Source of the DNA: Thermodesulfobacteriota bacterium
GTDB taxonomy: Bacteria; Desulfobacterota; Desulfocorpusculales; Desulfocorpusculum
NCBI GenBank assembly: GCA_028275295.1
Contig: JAPWUY010000159.1
Coordinates: forward strand, 1 to 5,462
Length of the DNA stretch: 5,462 bases
Direction of reading: 5' to 3'
The notes beneath the pieces were generated by a model. It made no database searches. It saw only the letters and a program-made list of their open reading frames with translations, and was not told the DNA's origin. The translations under genes were made by a program, and so were the position numbers. This document shows positions 4,852 to 5,462 of this stretch, piece by piece. The number at the start of each line of letters is the position of its first letter. Position 1 is the first letter of the stretch.

Positions 4852-5462
4852 ATGAAGCTCATCAAATGGGATGCGGGACTTTGGGAGCTGCAAGTTCTCG
4901 GCTTCAAGATCGGGGCAATGCGCCTCAGGACAAAGCTTCTTCTGGCCATAATCCCCCCTGTTGTTGCGATCTTGGCAGTTACGGGATACGTGACCCATTT
5001 TTTTGCCAGCCACTTTCTGAACCAGGCCTTGGAAAGGCATGTCTCAGCTCAGACCTTGGCCATGGCCCACGAGCTCGAGATCTTCTTCCATCAGTGTCGC
5101 GAGGATCTTTTGCTTTTGTCTCGCCAGCCCTTGAGTCAGACGGATCTTCTGAAGGCCATCCAGGCGAGGAGCCAGATCAGGGGATACACGTACAGAGAGG
5201 TGGCCTTGGTAACGCCCAAGGCCAAGGACAACGTCTTCCTCCTCGATGTGGGCCGGGGAGCACTGGCTGTGAGGTCCCAGGACATGGCGCAGGTCAAGCC
5301 CAGCCCCCTTGTTCTTTTGGAGAAGATGGACCAGATGGAAAGGGGCAGTGTGTGGGTTTCGGACATAATGGAAGTCACCTATCCTCCGAGCGGCGATGGC
5401 ACAATAACTCAGCCCATCGAGGCCCAGGTCCTCCGATTCGCGACTCCATATCTGGGAGATGG
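4852..5462 (+). CDS. Membrane sensor protein, probably histidine kinase or similar (N-terminal part; runs off the window)
   Basis: An open frame runs from the ATG at 4852 to the right edge, giving 203 residues without a stop. After a short cytoplasmic start, residues 24-28 are basic (RLRTK) and residues 29-51 form a membrane span (LLLAIIPPVVAILAVTGYV and onward), a layout typical of sensor kinases and HAMP-containing signalling proteins. The following part is extracytoplasmic. It has a long amphipathic helix (about 55-95, with NQALERHVSAQTLAMAHELE and FFHQCREDLLLLSRQ) and then a mixed region with YTYREVALVTPKAKDNVFLLD and VWVSDIMEVTYPP, fitting a Cache-like (double-PAS) ligand-binding fold. 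HAMP, kinase or other output domains would lie outside the window and cannot be confirmed. The start at 4918 (MRLRTK) is the alternative and would remove 22 residues. Its divergence from an operon with two output-less receivers makes it the likely phosphodonor. Confidence 0.8.
   Translation, partial: MKLIKWDAGLWELQVLGFKIGAMRLRTKLLLAIIPPVVAILAVTGYVTHFFASHFLNQALERHVSAQTLAMAHELEIFFHQCREDLLLLSRQPLSQTDLLKAIQARSQIRGYTYREVALVTPKAKDNVFLLDVGRGALAVRSQDMAQVKPSPLVLLEKMDQMERGSVWVSDIMEVTYPPSGDGTITQPIEAQVLRFATPYLGD

Noticed and set aside
1..5462. tRNA, rRNA, CRISPR array, insertion sequence or phage attachment site
   Set aside because: No cloverleaf-like or rRNA-like segment, no spaced direct-repeat array, and no transposase or integrase motif was seen in any frame. 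The only direct repeat is the two-copy tandem at 4621-4650.

Overview
The window looks like a chromosomal segment of a Gram-negative, probably sulfate-reducing or related anaerobic bacterium of the Desulfobacterota (former Deltaproteobacteria). This rests on proteins with signal peptides, strong GGAGG-type ribosome binding sites, moderately high GC, and a small-gene neighbourhood around a TauE/SafE transporter that resembles, from memory, the Desulfovibrio vulgaris DVU0145-DVU0151 region. I could not run a search, so the taxonomic placement is inference.

Layout. At the left edge (1-758, +) is the 3' part of rimO, encoding the methylthiotransferase that modifies ribosomal protein S12. Its tail overlaps, head-on, a small minus-strand gene (701-1024) for a cysteine-containing repeat protein. 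Upstream of that on the minus strand is another small conserved-looking gene (1096-1398), preceded by a credible sigma-70 promoter (1440-1468). A stretch of 325 bases (1399-1723) holds no convincing gene.

From 4596 down to 1724 runs a compact minus-strand gene set, probably one operon. It encodes a small exported or membrane-anchored protein (4282-4596), a two-repeat TauE/SafE-type anion transporter (3228-4268), a small periplasmic protein (2880-3215), a 72-residue double-span membrane protein (2616-2834), and two stand-alone response-regulator receivers (2210-2629 and 1724-2143). The first three genes are 12-13 bases apart, and the 72-residue gene overlaps the first receiver by 14 bases. Ribosome binding sites sit at or inside the preceding gene's end, which suggests translational coupling.

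Divergent from this operon (4852 to the right edge, +) starts a membrane sensor protein, seen only as its N-terminal membrane span and extracytoplasmic domain. The 255-base region between them carries a perfect 15-base tandem repeat, several inverted repeats and possibly an unannotated small membrane-protein gene (4598-4765).

Working model (inference): the divergent sensor detects a periplasmic state or anion, perhaps sulfite or another sulfur oxyanion. It would signal to the two output-less receivers, while the transporter and its small membrane and periplasmic partners carry or monitor the solute. Nothing in the window proves the substrate or the phosphotransfer route.
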